Shown here in pieces: positions 55,875 through 64,000 of a stretch of 64,000 bases of DNA. Source of the stretch: Lachnospiraceae bacterium (GTDB lineage: Bacteria > Bacillota > Clostridia > Lachnospirales > Lachnospiraceae); NCBI GenBank assembly GCA_022845895.1, contig AP025573.1:3816501-3880500 (forward strand), given 5' to 3'. The position numbers were made by a program, and so were the translations under genes. The first letter of the stretch is position 1, and each line of letters begins with the position of its first letter. Below the pieces are notes generated by a model. It made no database searches. It saw only the letters and a program-made list of their open reading frames with translations, and was not told the origin of the DNA.

Positions 55875-57389
55875 TTATCTGTTTTCTTTATATTCTCCGA
55901 CCGCTTTCAGAATCTTATCTGTCAGTACATCGTCAAGCGTCTGCCCCTCTTCTATCTCTTTCCCGATTTCTGGATACGTCTTCCCGATATAATCCAGCAT
56001 ACCGTCCTGAAATGCCTTTATGTCTTTCGTGTCTACGTCAAGAAGCATCTTATGGGTCGCCGCACAGAGCGTAATGACCTGTTCATGCAGTCTGAGCGGA
56101 CGGCACAGAGGCTGCTTCAGAAGCTCCGTGAGGCAGGCACCGTATTTCAGCTGCATTTTCGTGGCCTCATCCAGATCTGAACTGAACTGTGTAAAAGACT
56201 CCATCTCACGGGCCTGGGCCAGATCGATACGCACGCTGCCGGAAGCTTTTTTCATCGCCTTCGTCTGAGCTGCCCCTCCTACACGGGATACGGAGAGTCC
56301 AACGTTGACGGCAGGACGCATACCGGCATTAAACAAGTCGCTCTCCAGGAATATCTGGCCATCAGTGATGGATATGACATTCGTAGGAATGTATGCAGAT
56401 ACATCCCCCGCCTGCGTCTCAATAATCGGCAGAGCTGTAATGGAGCCCCCTCCCGCTTTTTCGTTCAGGCGGCTGCTCCGCTCAAGAAGACGAGAATGCA
56501 GGTAGAAGACATCACCCGGATACGCTTCCCGGCCAGGAGAACGTCCAAGAAGGAGGGAGATTGCCCGGTAGGCCACTGCATGCTTTGACAGGTCATCATA
56601 TACGATCAGAACGTCTCTCCCCTGATACATGAAGTATTCTGCAAGAGCCGTTGCGGAATAGGGCACGATATACTGAAGCGGCGCACACTCGCTGGCCGTG
56701 GAACAGAATACGGTCGTATACTCCAGTGCCCCATATGAGCGGAGCGTATTGACAAGCTGTGCTACCGTGGATGCTTTCTGTCCGACTGCCACATAGATGC
56801 AGATGACATCCTTCTCTTTCTGGTTCAGTATCGTGTCTACCGCTATAGAAGTCTTTCCGGTCTGTCTGTCACCGATAATCAGCTCCCTCTGCCCCCGTCC
56901 GATAGGAAACATAGAATCGATTGACAGGATACCGGTTTGAAGCGGCACACTCACAGACTTACGTTCCACGATGCCGGGAGCCTCCTGCTCCACAGGCCGG
57001 TATCCGTCCGCCTTTATCTCGCCCAGGCCGTCAATCGGCTCTCCTAGTGCATCTACGATTCTTCCGATATACTTCTCACCTACCGGGATTCCTGCCCTCT
57101 TTCCGGTACGTGCTGCCTTGGTCCCTTCTTTTATATCAGAGTCGTCCCCGAAGAGGATGCAGCTTATCTCATTCTGCCGTATATCCTGCACCATTCCTTT
57201 TAGGCCTGTCTCCAGCGTGACGATTTCCCCATACATGGCATGGTCTATTCCATAGACGGAGGCAATCCCGTCACCGACCGAGACCACTGTACCGGTTTCC
57301 TTGTCTCTGCTTACCGTATCATAATTCTCTATCTCTTCTCTTAAGATCGAGATAATTTCATCTGCGTTGATTGCAGCCAATCTCATCAC
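55875..57389 (-). CDS. atpA: F-type ATP synthase alpha subunit
   Basis: 504 residues. Regulatory nucleotide-binding subunit. Walker A GDRQTGKT lies at 173-180, and SVGDGIASVYGI, PGREAYPGDVFYLHSRLLER and ALPIIETQAGDVSAYIPTNVISITDGQIF follow in the usual order. Its ATG overlaps the delta stop (ATGA). Confidence 0.98.
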   Translation of the reverse strand: MMRLAAINADEIISILREEIENYDTVSRDKETGTVVSVGDGIASVYGIDHAMYGEIVTLETGLKGMVQDIRQNEISCILFGDDSDIKEGTKAARTGKRAGIPVGEKYIGRIVDALGEPIDGLGEIKADGYRPVEQEAPGIVERKSVSVPLQTGILSIDSMFPIGRGQRELIIGDRQTGKTSIAVDTILNQKEKDVICIYVAVGQKASTVAQLVNTLRSYGALEYTTVFCSTASECAPLQYIVPYSATALAEYFMYQGRDVLIVYDDLSKHAVAYRAISLLLGRSPGREAYPGDVFYLHSRLLERSSRLNEKAGGGSITALPIIETQAGDVSAYIPTNVISITDGQIFLESDLFNAGMRPAVNVGLSVSRVGGAAQTKAMKKASGSVRIDLAQAREMESFTQFSSDLDEATKMQLKYGACLTELLKQPLCRPLRLHEQVITLCAATHKMLLDVDTKDIKAFQDGMLDYIGKTYPEIGKEIEEGQTLDDVLTDKILKAVGEYKENR

Positions 57390-57919
57390 CTCCAGGTTAA
57401 TTTTTGCTCCAGCCTTTTCAAGCGGCCCCGCACAGTATAGTCATACTCTCTGCCATCCACATTCAAGAGGAACCCTCCCATGAGCGACTTATCCTCTTCC
57501 ATCCTCCAGCGCACCCCGGATGCTCTGTATCTCCTGCATATGAACTGTTCCATCTTAGCAAGGCGTCCTCCGGAAGGAGGTTCTGCATAGACAAGCCTGG
57601 CTGCCACGATTCCTGCTTCCCTCTCCATCCGCGCTCTATATACGTCTATACTTTCGGGTACATACCCAATCTTTCCACAATCTGTCGCAACCTTCAGGAA
57701 GTTCCTTACGGCGGCCGGGAATATCCGGTCTATGACACGGTGCTTTGCCTCTTTTTGTATGACCGGGCTTTCAAGCGCTTCTGAGAGACCGGAGGATTGC
57801 CGGAGGATTTCAGACGTACGGGCCAGGAGGTCCTGCGGTATATCAAGTTCAGCCAGCACGGCCGCATACCGGATGGCTGTCATGGAACGGCGCTCCCCAT
57901 TACGATTTGCTGTCTTCAT
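57386..57919 (-). CDS. atpH: F-type ATP synthase delta subunit
   Basis: 177 residues from the ATG at 57919; a GTG nine bases earlier is possible because AGGAGG lies just upstream. The N-terminal helical bundle (YAAVLAELDIPQDLLARTSEIL) and the C-terminal GGFLLNVDGREYDYTVRGRL strand motif are typical. It links the F1 head to the b stalk. It overlaps the b gene by 20 bases. Confidence 0.92.
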   Translation of the reverse strand: MKTANRNGERRSMTAIRYAAVLAELDIPQDLLARTSEILRQSSGLSEALESPVIQKEAKHRVIDRIFPAAVRNFLKVATDCGKIGYVPESIDVYRARMEREAGIVAARLVYAEPPSGGRLAKMEQFICRRYRASGVRWRMEEDKSLMGGFLLNVDGREYDYTVRGRLKRLEQKLTWR

Positions 57920-58400
57920 GACCGTCACCTGCCTCCTCTAAGAATAAATCATAGGCTGCCTGGCTGTCACTGCGCCCGTCTTGTCCGGCAGCAATCTTTT
58001 TCGCCGCATCCATGGCCAGCCCCGCCACTTCCGCTTTCATGCGCCGCATCGTCTGTTCTCTCTCGGCGCGGATGGCATCCCTGGCTGTCTGAAGCATTCT
58101 GCCTGACTTGGCATCAGCGTCGCTTACGATGCGGTCATACTCGTTCTTTGCATTCAGCTTCGCCTGCTCAATCAGCTTTTTGGATTCTTCCTTGGCGCCG
58201 TTTAGAGACTCTTCATACCGCTTCTTAAGTTCCAACGCTTTTTCCCGCTCATTCTGTGCAGTCTTAAGCCCGTCCGCAATCATAGCCTCTCTTTTCTCCA
58301 TGATACCGGTAATTGGACGAATCAAAAACTTCCTGAGCAGCAGAAAGAGAACGAGCAGGTTAATCATCTCTAATACAAGATTAAAATCTAATCTCAGCAC
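57900..58400 (-). CDS. atpF: F-type ATP synthase b subunit
   Basis: 166 residues. One N-terminal membrane helix (about 5-28, LVLEMINLLVLFLLLRKFL) and a long charged helix (30-150) that dimerises as the peripheral stalk. It lies between c and delta in the standard order. Confidence 0.94.
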   Translation of the reverse strand: MLRLDFNLVLEMINLLVLFLLLRKFLIRPITGIMEKREAMIADGLKTAQNEREKALELKKRYEESLNGAKEESKKLIEQAKLNAKNEYDRIVSDADAKSGRMLQTARDAIRAEREQTMRRMKAEVAGLAMDAAKKIAAGQDGRSDSQAAYDLFLEEAGDGHEDSKS

Positions 58401-58416
58401 TTTCCCGTACCTCCTC

Positions 58417-58644
58417 TTATTTTAAGAAGAACACGATTAGCAGCGCGATAATAAATCCATAGATTGCTGTCGCCTCTGCGAGTGCACATCCGAGAATCAA
58501 CGTCTTGCTTATCTTGCCTTCTGCCTCCGGCTGTCTGGCGATAGCGTCTGTCGCCTTTCCCGTTGCGATTCCGATGCCGATTCCCGCACCAAGACCTGTC
58601 AATACTGCAACTCCTGCACCAATAGCTATAATTGTACCCATCAT
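58417..58644 (-). CDS. atpE: F-type ATP synthase c subunit
   Basis: 75 residues, two membrane helices with the polar loop [10 protein letters not shown]. The ion carboxylate is E57 in [11 protein letters not shown]. Positions that bind Na+ in Ilyobacter tartaricus (Q32, S66) are I24 and A58 here, so proton coupling is predicted. This contrasts with the K subunit of the V-type enzyme in the same window. Confidence 0.96.
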   Translation of the reverse strand: MMGTIIAIGAGVAVLTGLGAGIGIGIATGKATDAIARQPEAEGKISKTLILGCALAEATAIYGFIIALLIVFFLK

Positions 58645-58675
58645 AATTCTTCTTTATCTCCTTTTCTACTTCTTA

Positions 58676-59380
58676 CTATTCCATTTCCTCATTCATAAAT
58701 AAAGCTGTGAGGAACACAAACACATACGCCTGTAGCAATCCGTCAAATATATCAAAATAAAAACTAAGCGGAATCGGTACAAGCAGCGGAACCACAAGCT
58801 TAATCAGTTCCATTACGACAAATCCCCCGAGCATATTGCCAAACAGCCGCATACAGAGCGACAGCGGCCTGATAAAGACTTCCAGCACCATGATAGGCGC
58901 GACTACGGGGACCGGGCTGGCGAAATGCTTCACCCAGTGCTTTCCTCCGTTCTTCCGAATTCCTGAATATTCAATCAGAATCATACTCATGACAGCCAGT
59001 GCCGCCGTAACGTTCAAGTCTTTTGTCGGAGGTTTGAATCCAAGCAGCCCTATTACATTAGATACCGCCAGATAGAGGGCTACCGTAATCAGATAAGGAA
59101 CATACCTCTTGTTCTCCTTTCCGATGATTCCTTCAAAGAAATCCTGTGCCCATCCGATGGAAGATTCCAGCGCAAGCTGCAGCTTTCCAGGGTGTTCAAC
59201 GCTCAGGTTCCTCACGAATATTACCGACAGGACCGTAAGCACCGCCATGATTATCCATGTTACGACAATGGATTCATCCACAGCGATGCCTCCAAATACC
59301 GGAATCGTAAACACGGTCTGGCAATTTAGCTCTTCCAACAGATTCTTTGTCAGCTCTTCCGTATTATCCCCTTCCTTCAT
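58676..59380 (-). CDS. atpB: F-type ATP synthase a subunit
   Basis: 234 residues from the ATG at 59380; the ribosome site is weak (AAAAAAAGAC), but a longer frame upstream has no better one. About five membrane helices. IRPLSLCMRLFGNMLGG carries the essential arginine, and LQAYVFVFLTALFMNEEME ends the last helix. It forms the proton half-channels with c. First gene of the operon; no atpI precedes it. Confidence 0.93.
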   Translation of the reverse strand: MKEGDNTEELTKNLLEELNCQTVFTIPVFGGIAVDESIVVTWIIMAVLTVLSVIFVRNLSVEHPGKLQLALESSIGWAQDFFEGIIGKENKRYVPYLITVALYLAVSNVIGLLGFKPPTKDLNVTAALAVMSMILIEYSGIRKNGGKHWVKHFASPVPVVAPIMVLEVFIRPLSLCMRLFGNMLGGFVVMELIKLVVPLLVPIPLSFYFDIFDGLLQAYVFVFLTALFMNEEME

Positions 59381-59447
59381 GTCTTTTTTTCTGCAATGTA
59401 ATAACAGCCAGACGCTTTTAAAACGAAAGCATCCGAAAGTTGTATAC

Positions 59448-59476
59448 ACATTACTGCCAATAAATTATTTTGTCAA
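59448..59476 (-). promoter_or_regulatory. probable promoter of the F-ATPase operon
   Basis: Minus-strand TTGACA (59471-59476), 17 bases, then TAATGT (59448-59453), 68 bases before the atpB start. The -10 is only partly matched. The upstream stretch 59480-59696 is extremely A/T rich with many A- and T-runs, which could act as an UP element; I see no gene in it. Confidence 0.45.
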
Positions 59477-59689
59477 CAGCTCTTCCAATTAATTATACAT
59501 ACATTTATATAGGTAATTTTTAGTTATTTTTTAACTTTTCCGCGATGTGCTTTTCTCAATTTTTATATATATTTTCAAATCTTAAATCCCCTTCAAAGAG
59601 CCTTTTTTTTTCAAGATTAAATTTATACAATTTTTCATTTTTTTACCCGCAATTTTTTGTATTGTAACAAAAAAAAATTTGGTAAATTT

Positions 59690-59735
59690 TTTTAACAAAA
59701 ACACACGGCAGCCGGGCACTTTTGCCTGGCTGCCG
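59690..59735 (-). terminator. terminator of the diguanylate cyclase gene
   Basis: Minus-strand stem CGGCAGCC/GGCTGCCG (59728-59735 with 59706-59713) and inner GGCA/TGCC, followed by UGUGUUUUUGUU. It lies 18 bases after the stop. Confidence 0.85.
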
Positions 59736-59752
59736 CCATAATATATGTGATA

Positions 59753-61513
59753 TCAGTTGCTTTCGTTTCCATTCCCGGGACGGTTTCCGGTGTACTCGAC
59801 CCTTGACTCTCCCGCATAGATGCAGTACGTATTCTTGCCGGAGCTTTTTGCCTGATACAAGGCGATATCCGCATGCTCATATAACGAGTCGTAGGCGTCT
59901 CCAAAATCAGGGCAGAGCGCAATCCCGATACTTACCGTCGTCTGGAACTCTCTTCCCTGCTCTGTAACATGTGTGCGTGTAGCTGCTGCATTTAGCCTTC
60001 TGGCCTTATCCTCAATGCTTTTTATAGAGCGGAGGTTGGACGCGTACACGCAGAATTCATCCCCTCCAATCCTTCCTATGATGTCCTTCTGGCGGAAATG
60101 GGCGCGGATTACATCTGCCATCTCGTTCAAAAGAAGATCCCCTGCGCGGTGCCCGAAGGAATCATTCACCATCTTGAAATTATCCATGTCGATGATGAAC
60201 ATCGCACCCGATACGATTCGCTCGCACAGCTGAAGATCGATGTGCTTTTCCAGTGCAGAACGATTGTACAGCCCTGTGATGCCGTCTATCTGGGCTGCGT
60301 TCAGAAGTTCATTCTCCTGCTCTACGCATTCATTCACATCTATCAGGTCGATGTATGCAATATTATCTCCTGACGAATCTTCATGGACAATGATTATCCG
60401 GGCTTCCACCCATATCCACTCCATGTCCTCCTCACATCCGCATGTGTCAGACGGCGTCCATTTGACAGACCTGTCCAGGTATTGTAACGAGATTCTGAAA
60501 CGGAACTCATGGCTGCTGTTTTCTCTGGCCTCCTGCCGCTTTGCCGAATGGGATATGCTTTCTTCCAGCACTTTGATACGGTCGTCCGGATGTACATTCG
60601 GACAGATCTCTTCCTGAAGAATGCGGGAATAGTCGTTGCTCCCCCCAGTTTCCATATATTTTGAAAAGTAAGACAGACCTTCCACAATACAATTCTTCCG
60701 TAGGTTGACGGTATAGCTCATAATCGCCTGCCTCTGAATGGCACAGCGGAACTCCTTCTCCTGCTGCAATGCTTCCGTAAGGTCGCTGTTCTTCTGGGAT
60801 GCCCGCTCTGCATGGCATTGCAGAAGTGCTATCACATAACTGCACGCGAGTACCAGAAAGTCTTTTAATATCAGATCTTGATACACCGGAACGCTGATAT
60901 CGTCCGGTATGCTGTCACTGAACAGGACCGGTACCGTAACTGCCGATGCAATTATCAGCACTATGCTGCCAAGCGCCATATAAGTAAAGAGAATCATACT
61001 CTTCTCTCTGGAGTGCATCAGGGCCGACAGCTCTTTGGCCGGCATGAATCTGGCCAGCAGAAGAAGCATAAAAGCTGCGGACAACAATGCCAGAGTAAAG
61101 ATGCTGATACGATACTCTACAGAATGGGGAGCGCATACTTCCCGGTACGACCAAAGCCCCATAGCTGCCACGGCCAGATCGTGGACCGCGCTGAAATTCA
61201 GCAGGAATGCAGAGAGTACAAACAGATAGGCCCATATGCTGTCATTCGACACGAGCCTGAGTTCCACTACTGTAACGATAGGCACAAAAGCCATCATTAC
61301 ATACGGCGCCGGCCTGTCCACTGCCGTCTCTGCAAATACCGCGATTATCCCGTTGAAGCTTCCAGCCAGCAGCGCTGTAAAGAGAGATCCCCGGAATTCG
61401 GAAAGTAGCTTTCTGACCCAGTAAAAACTTGCAAACGTAAATAAAATGGAAGACAAAAATAAGATACCCGGACTGGACAGAAAAATATTAATAACCGAAT
61501 GAAAGCTTTTCAT
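59753..61513 (-). CDS. membrane-bound diguanylate cyclase (GGDEF)
   Basis: 586 residues from the ATG at 61513 (AGGAGGTG upstream). Seven or so membrane segments fill residues 10-240, then a short coiled coil and a PAS-like region (about 255-400). The GGDEF domain (about 405-570) has an intact RIGGDEF near 481-487 and the inhibitory I-site RQKD five residues before it. It should make cyclic di-GMP with product feedback. It is separated from csrA by a terminator, so it probably has its own promoter. Confidence 0.92.
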   Translation of the reverse strand: MKSFHSVINIFLSSPGILFLSSILFTFASFYWVRKLLSEFRGSLFTALLAGSFNGIIAVFAETAVDRPAPYVMMAFVPIVTVVELRLVSNDSIWAYLFVLSAFLLNFSAVHDLAVAAMGLWSYREVCAPHSVEYRISIFTLALLSAAFMLLLLARFMPAKELSALMHSREKSMILFTYMALGSIVLIIASAVTVPVLFSDSIPDDISVPVYQDLILKDFLVLACSYVIALLQCHAERASQKNSDLTEALQQEKEFRCAIQRQAIMSYTVNLRKNCIVEGLSYFSKYMETGGSNDYSRILQEEICPNVHPDDRIKVLEESISHSAKRQEARENSSHEFRFRISLQYLDRSVKWTPSDTCGCEEDMEWIWVEARIIIVHEDSSGDNIAYIDLIDVNECVEQENELLNAAQIDGITGLYNRSALEKHIDLQLCERIVSGAMFIIDMDNFKMVNDSFGHRAGDLLLNEMADVIRAHFRQKDIIGRIGGDEFCVYASNLRSIKSIEDKARRLNAAATRTHVTEQGREFQTTVSIGIALCPDFGDAYDSLYEHADIALYQAKSSGKNTYCIYAGESRVEYTGNRPGNGNESN

Positions 61514-61557
61514 AACGACACCTCCTGTACGCTCAGACGAAACAATACGGTAATAAT

Positions 61558-61588
61558 AAAAAGCCTTAGAAACAGCCGTTTCCAAGGC
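61558..61588 (-). terminator. terminator after csrA
   Basis: Minus-strand stem GCCTTGGAAAC/GTTTCTAAGGC (61578-61588 with 61563-61573), four-base loop, then UUUUUAUUAUU. It closes the flagellar unit. Confidence 0.85.
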
Positions 61589-61609
61589 AGTTTAAAATTT
61601 TCCGCCAAA

Positions 61610-61846
61610 TCAGCCATTGTGCCGGTCTGGACTGAGAATACTTTTTATCTTTTGTATCTGTTCCTGGCCTGCTACCGCCTCCTGGTTGACGATTGCAGCC
61701 TCCGCAAGTTCTTTTCTAAGTATCTTGACATCTTTCGGCGCTTCAATCGCAAGCCTGACGGTATCCGTCCCGATATCGACGACAGAGATCTGAATATCCT
61801 CTCCCAATAGGAGCGACTCCCCTTTTTTGCGCTGTAAGACAAGCAT
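61610..61846 (-). CDS. csrA: carbon storage regulator CsrA
   Basis: 78 residues from the ATG at 61846. [23 protein letters not shown] is split as [12 protein letters not shown] and GEDIQISVV, the dimer-forming strands; the [17 protein letters not shown] part completes the RNA-binding face. It represses translation, classically of flagellin, and is antagonised by FliW. It begins two bases after the fliW stop. Confidence 0.95.
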   Translation of the reverse strand: MLVLQRKKGESLLLGEDIQISVVDIGTDTVRLAIEAPKDVKILRKELAEAAIVNQEAVAGQEQIQKIKSILSPDRHNG

Positions 61847-61848
61847 AT

Positions 61849-62286
61849 TCAGACCACCTCTTTTCCTATGTCTTTTAACGAGTGACGGAAACGGTATTCT
61901 TCCGACTCCAGTATGACCTGTACCGCCTTTCTGCTGACCGTATTGACGACAATCGGGCACTTGAAGTTGACCGTGCTGTTTTCCGGACTGTCACCGACCA
62001 CGCATATGACATAGTAAGACAAATCAGCCTCGTCCTTTGCCTCAAGCTTTTTATAGATATCTTGTGACAGACGGGGTTCGTAATCACTTACGAGCAGGAA
62101 TGGGTTCATGATGATAAAGGACAGGCTCTCGTCCTCAACGCTCAGCAGATTCAGTACAGCGTCACTGTCTTCTGTTATAGGGAGCGGCAGAAAACGCTTA
62201 TAGTCTTCAAATCCGAATAACCCCTCCTCAAAGCTGATCAGCTCTTCCTTCTCAAAAGGAAGGCTGCTGCCTTTCTTTTCCTTCAT
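61849..62286 (-). CDS. fliW: flagellar assembly factor FliW
   Basis: 145 residues, normal length. [19 protein letters not shown] and [15 protein letters not shown] are the family blocks. It binds both flagellin and CsrA, releasing flagellin translation when flagellin is exported. The immediate downstream position of csrA matches the Bacillus subtilis order. Confidence 0.95.
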   Translation of the reverse strand: MKEKKGSSLPFEKEELISFEEGLFGFEDYKRFLPLPITEDSDAVLNLLSVEDESLSFIIMNPFLLVSDYEPRLSQDIYKKLEAKDEADLSYYVICVVGDSPENSTVNFKCPIVVNTVSRKAVQVILESEEYRFRHSLKDIGKEVV

Positions 62287-62313
62287 AATATTACTCCCCC
62301 TGTCCTTATCCGC

Positions 62314-62934
62314 CTATGCCCTGACATCTACTATTTCTCCTGTAAAGTGAGCTGCCGCACTCGGCGGAACATATATCGGCTCTCCCATATACTCAATTTC
62401 CACATCCGGATACTGGGATATAGACAGCTCAATGGTACCGGGTATAAATTTCACGTCACCTTTATCTATCTTCATGTCGAAGTTCAGCTTATCCATCTCA
62501 TACCTGATAGAAAGTGAAGGTGCCTCCCAGTTGATATCCGGTCCTGTTGCAGGGACGAACCCCATCTGGAACTGACCGGTCGGTAATGCCACCCTCTGTT
62601 CGAATATAGACTTAAGCGCTTCACCGCCTTCACCTATTTTGGTCTTCAGCAATAGCTGCCCCTCCTTTGCGAACTGGGCCGTGGCCTGATATGCCGCCTG
62701 TTTCCCCTTCTGAGCGGATTGGGTTATCGATGTCTTCGTGGTAGGTACGACGGAGTTCCTCGCTTCGTATGTATCCAGTTGAAGACGGATTGGCCTGCTC
62801 TTGATGCTCATACCGCCTTCATTGCGGCTGATCTCCATCTCTGCGGTGCCGTTTCTGCGTTCCAGCTTCGCATTATTGATTTTCAATTCATACTCAATCG
62901 GTATCGTCGTAATTTTAAGTAATTGATTCATCAT
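62314..62934 (-). CDS. DUF6470 (YviE-like) protein
   Basis: 206 residues, no signal or membrane segment. KITTIPIEYELKINNAKLE starts the protein, a typical feature of YviE relatives, and it sits between flgL and fliW exactly as yviE does in Bacillus. Its role is unknown. The C-terminus has PDVEIEYMGEPIYVPPSA. Confidence 0.82.
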   Translation of the reverse strand: MMNQLLKITTIPIEYELKINNAKLERRNGTAEMEISRNEGGMSIKSRPIRLQLDTYEARNSVVPTTKTSITQSAQKGKQAAYQATAQFAKEGQLLLKTKIGEGGEALKSIFEQRVALPTGQFQMGFVPATGPDINWEAPSLSIRYEMDKLNFDMKIDKGDVKFIPGTIELSISQYPDVEIEYMGEPIYVPPSAAAHFTGEIVDVRA

Positions 62935-62965
62935 CCATCACCTCACCATAAAATCAATATACATG

Positions 62966-63958
62966 TTACTTCATAAAATCAAGCAGAGAGTTTGATAAAA
63001 GGCTCGTTCCAATCTTCAGTGCAACATTGTACACATATTGGGCGTAAGAAAAATTCATCAGCGCTTCTGCTTCATTAATATTGACAGTGCTGTCAAATTG
63101 CGTCGTTATATTGAGCTTTTCATTTTCCAGACGCTGCTGTGTCGAGCTAAGAAGCTTTGTCTTCGTACCAATCTCGGTCATGCAATTCTGCAGGTCTCCT
63201 GCGCCTTTGTCAAACTGCGTCCAAAGCTTTTTGTAGGCGGCCTCGTCGAATTCATCCGCTTCCAGCACATCTGCCATCTGCCCCATGAGCACAATCATGT
63301 TCTTACTTGTCCCATCATCCTCCTGTCCGAACCCTACCGCCTTTATTCCCGGAAAGGCAGCATCAAATGCACTGGATGACACGATCTCTCCTCCGGAAAA
63401 TGTAAGTCCGAAGCCAAGGTCGATATAAGAGTGCTCATTTGTGAGCTTTTCAAGCTCAGCTGCATTGGCAGGGTCATTTACGTCCAGTCCCCGGTACGTC
63501 ACCGTTCCATCTTCCTTTAGCTCGAACGGCGCGTTCTGCCCGTCAGAGCCTGCCATTGCAAATACGTTGCCGTATTTTGTATTCAGTGCATAGACCATGG
63601 ATTTCTGCATCTCACGGAATGTAGCCGCATAGGTGTCCCTCACACTCGCATTTGTTCCTGAGATAGCTTCCACGCCATAGTTCTTATTTACTTCCTTTGC
63701 AATCGTGCTCAGCTGCATGAGGACATCCTCCTGGGTATCCTGCCACTTCATCGTATCCTCGACCGCATTCCTGTAGTCGCCGTTTCTGGCATATCTGTTC
63801 TCCAGGATAGTCGCTCTGGCTGCCGCAGAGGGGTCTTCATATGATTTGCTGAACCGTCTGCCGGTCTCTGCCTGCCTGCGAGCCTGTTCAAGCCCGCTCA
63901 AGGTAGAATTCAGATTGTTCTGATAGTTTCTTCGAATCATATTTGTCGTTATGCGCAT
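62966..63958 (-). CDS. flgL: flagellar hook-associated protein 3 (FlgL)
   Basis: 330 residues. Flagellin-like helices at both ends (MRITTNMIRRNYQNNLN and the final VNINEAEALMNFSYAQYVYNVALKIGTSLLSNSLLDF region) with a variable middle part. It forms the junction between hook and filament. An AGGAGG site lies eight bases before the ATG. Confidence 0.95.
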   Translation of the reverse strand: MRITTNMIRRNYQNNLNSTLSGLEQARRQAETGRRFSKSYEDPSAAARATILENRYARNGDYRNAVEDTMKWQDTQEDVLMQLSTIAKEVNKNYGVEAISGTNASVRDTYAATFREMQKSMVYALNTKYGNVFAMAGSDGQNAPFELKEDGTVTYRGLDVNDPANAAELEKLTNEHSYIDLGFGLTFSGGEIVSSSAFDAAFPGIKAVGFGQEDDGTSKNMIVLMGQMADVLEADEFDEAAYKKLWTQFDKGAGDLQNCMTEIGTKTKLLSSTQQRLENEKLNITTQFDSTVNINEAEALMNFSYAQYVYNVALKIGTSLLSNSLLDFMK

Positions 63959-63972
63959 CTTGCTACCTCCTG

Positions 63973-64000
63973 CTATCTTCCTACCACTCCTGTATCATTG
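63973..64000 (-). CDS. flgK: C-terminal end of FlgK (partial)
   Basis: The last eight codons of a minus-strand frame, read NDTGVVGR then TAG, end 15 bases before flgL. flgK normally sits here. The identification rests on position and a plausible C-terminal sequence only. Confidence 0.45.

Overview
The window reads as chromosome of a motile, anaerobic Lachnospiraceae-type Firmicute (Clostridium cluster XIVa). The grounds are moderate G+C content, strong purine-rich ribosome binding sites, a long Bacillus-type SRP RNA, a V-type and an F-type ATPase operon side by side, YesM/YesN-type sugar sensing, and a flgK-flgL-fliW-csrA cluster. I do not name a species. There are no rRNAs, tRNAs, CRISPR arrays, intact insertion sequences or prophage genes.

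Layout. 1-335: a probable structured small RNA between two terminators. 336-9185 (minus): a complete nine-gene V-type ATPase operon, G-I-K-E-C-F-A-B-D. 9483-16242 (minus): trmL, then SGNH hydrolase, B12-type radical SAM protein, nth, a 34-residue membrane peptide, VanW protein and an AIR-synthase-like protein. 16361-17530 (plus): SRP RNA and a methyltransferase. 17603-24612 (minus): housekeeping genes (HTH protein, dGTPase, unknown acidic protein, tadA), then GH2 glycosidase, phosphopantetheinyl transferase and a 66-residue protein. 24829-27701 (plus): aroF, aroB and a short-chain dehydrogenase with their own promoter and terminator.

27770-50916 is a large carbohydrate locus. A ten-gene minus-strand operon (27770-39551) carries two isomerase/FGGY-kinase pairs, one class II aldolase, an RpiR regulator, a zinc alcohol dehydrogenase, a homoserine-dehydrogenase-like oxidoreductase, a SIS protein and an M24 protein lacking key metal ligands. 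Next come a YesN/YesM two-component system (minus), two divergent membrane-anchored binding proteins (plus) and a complete sugar ABC importer (minus). The simplest reading is import, sensing and isomerase-kinase-aldolase breakdown of one or two uncommon pentoses or deoxyhexoses; the sugar cannot be read from the sequence.

51074-53135: a YeiH-type transporter with a divergent LysR regulator. 53136-59380 (minus): a complete eight-gene F-type ATPase operon. 59753-64000 (minus): a diguanylate cyclase and the flagellar genes csrA, fliW, a YviE-like gene, flgL and the last codons of flgK. Ligand residues in the rotor subunits suggest that the V-ATPase moves Na+ and the F-ATPase moves H+.

Non-coding structure is the most unusual part of the window: a candidate small RNA at the left edge, a 39-bp direct repeat inside the V-ATPase operon, a two-copy 62-bp repeat, a 216-bp element with long terminal inverted repeats, and a 156-bp multi-armed palindrome between the sensor kinase and the binding-protein genes.
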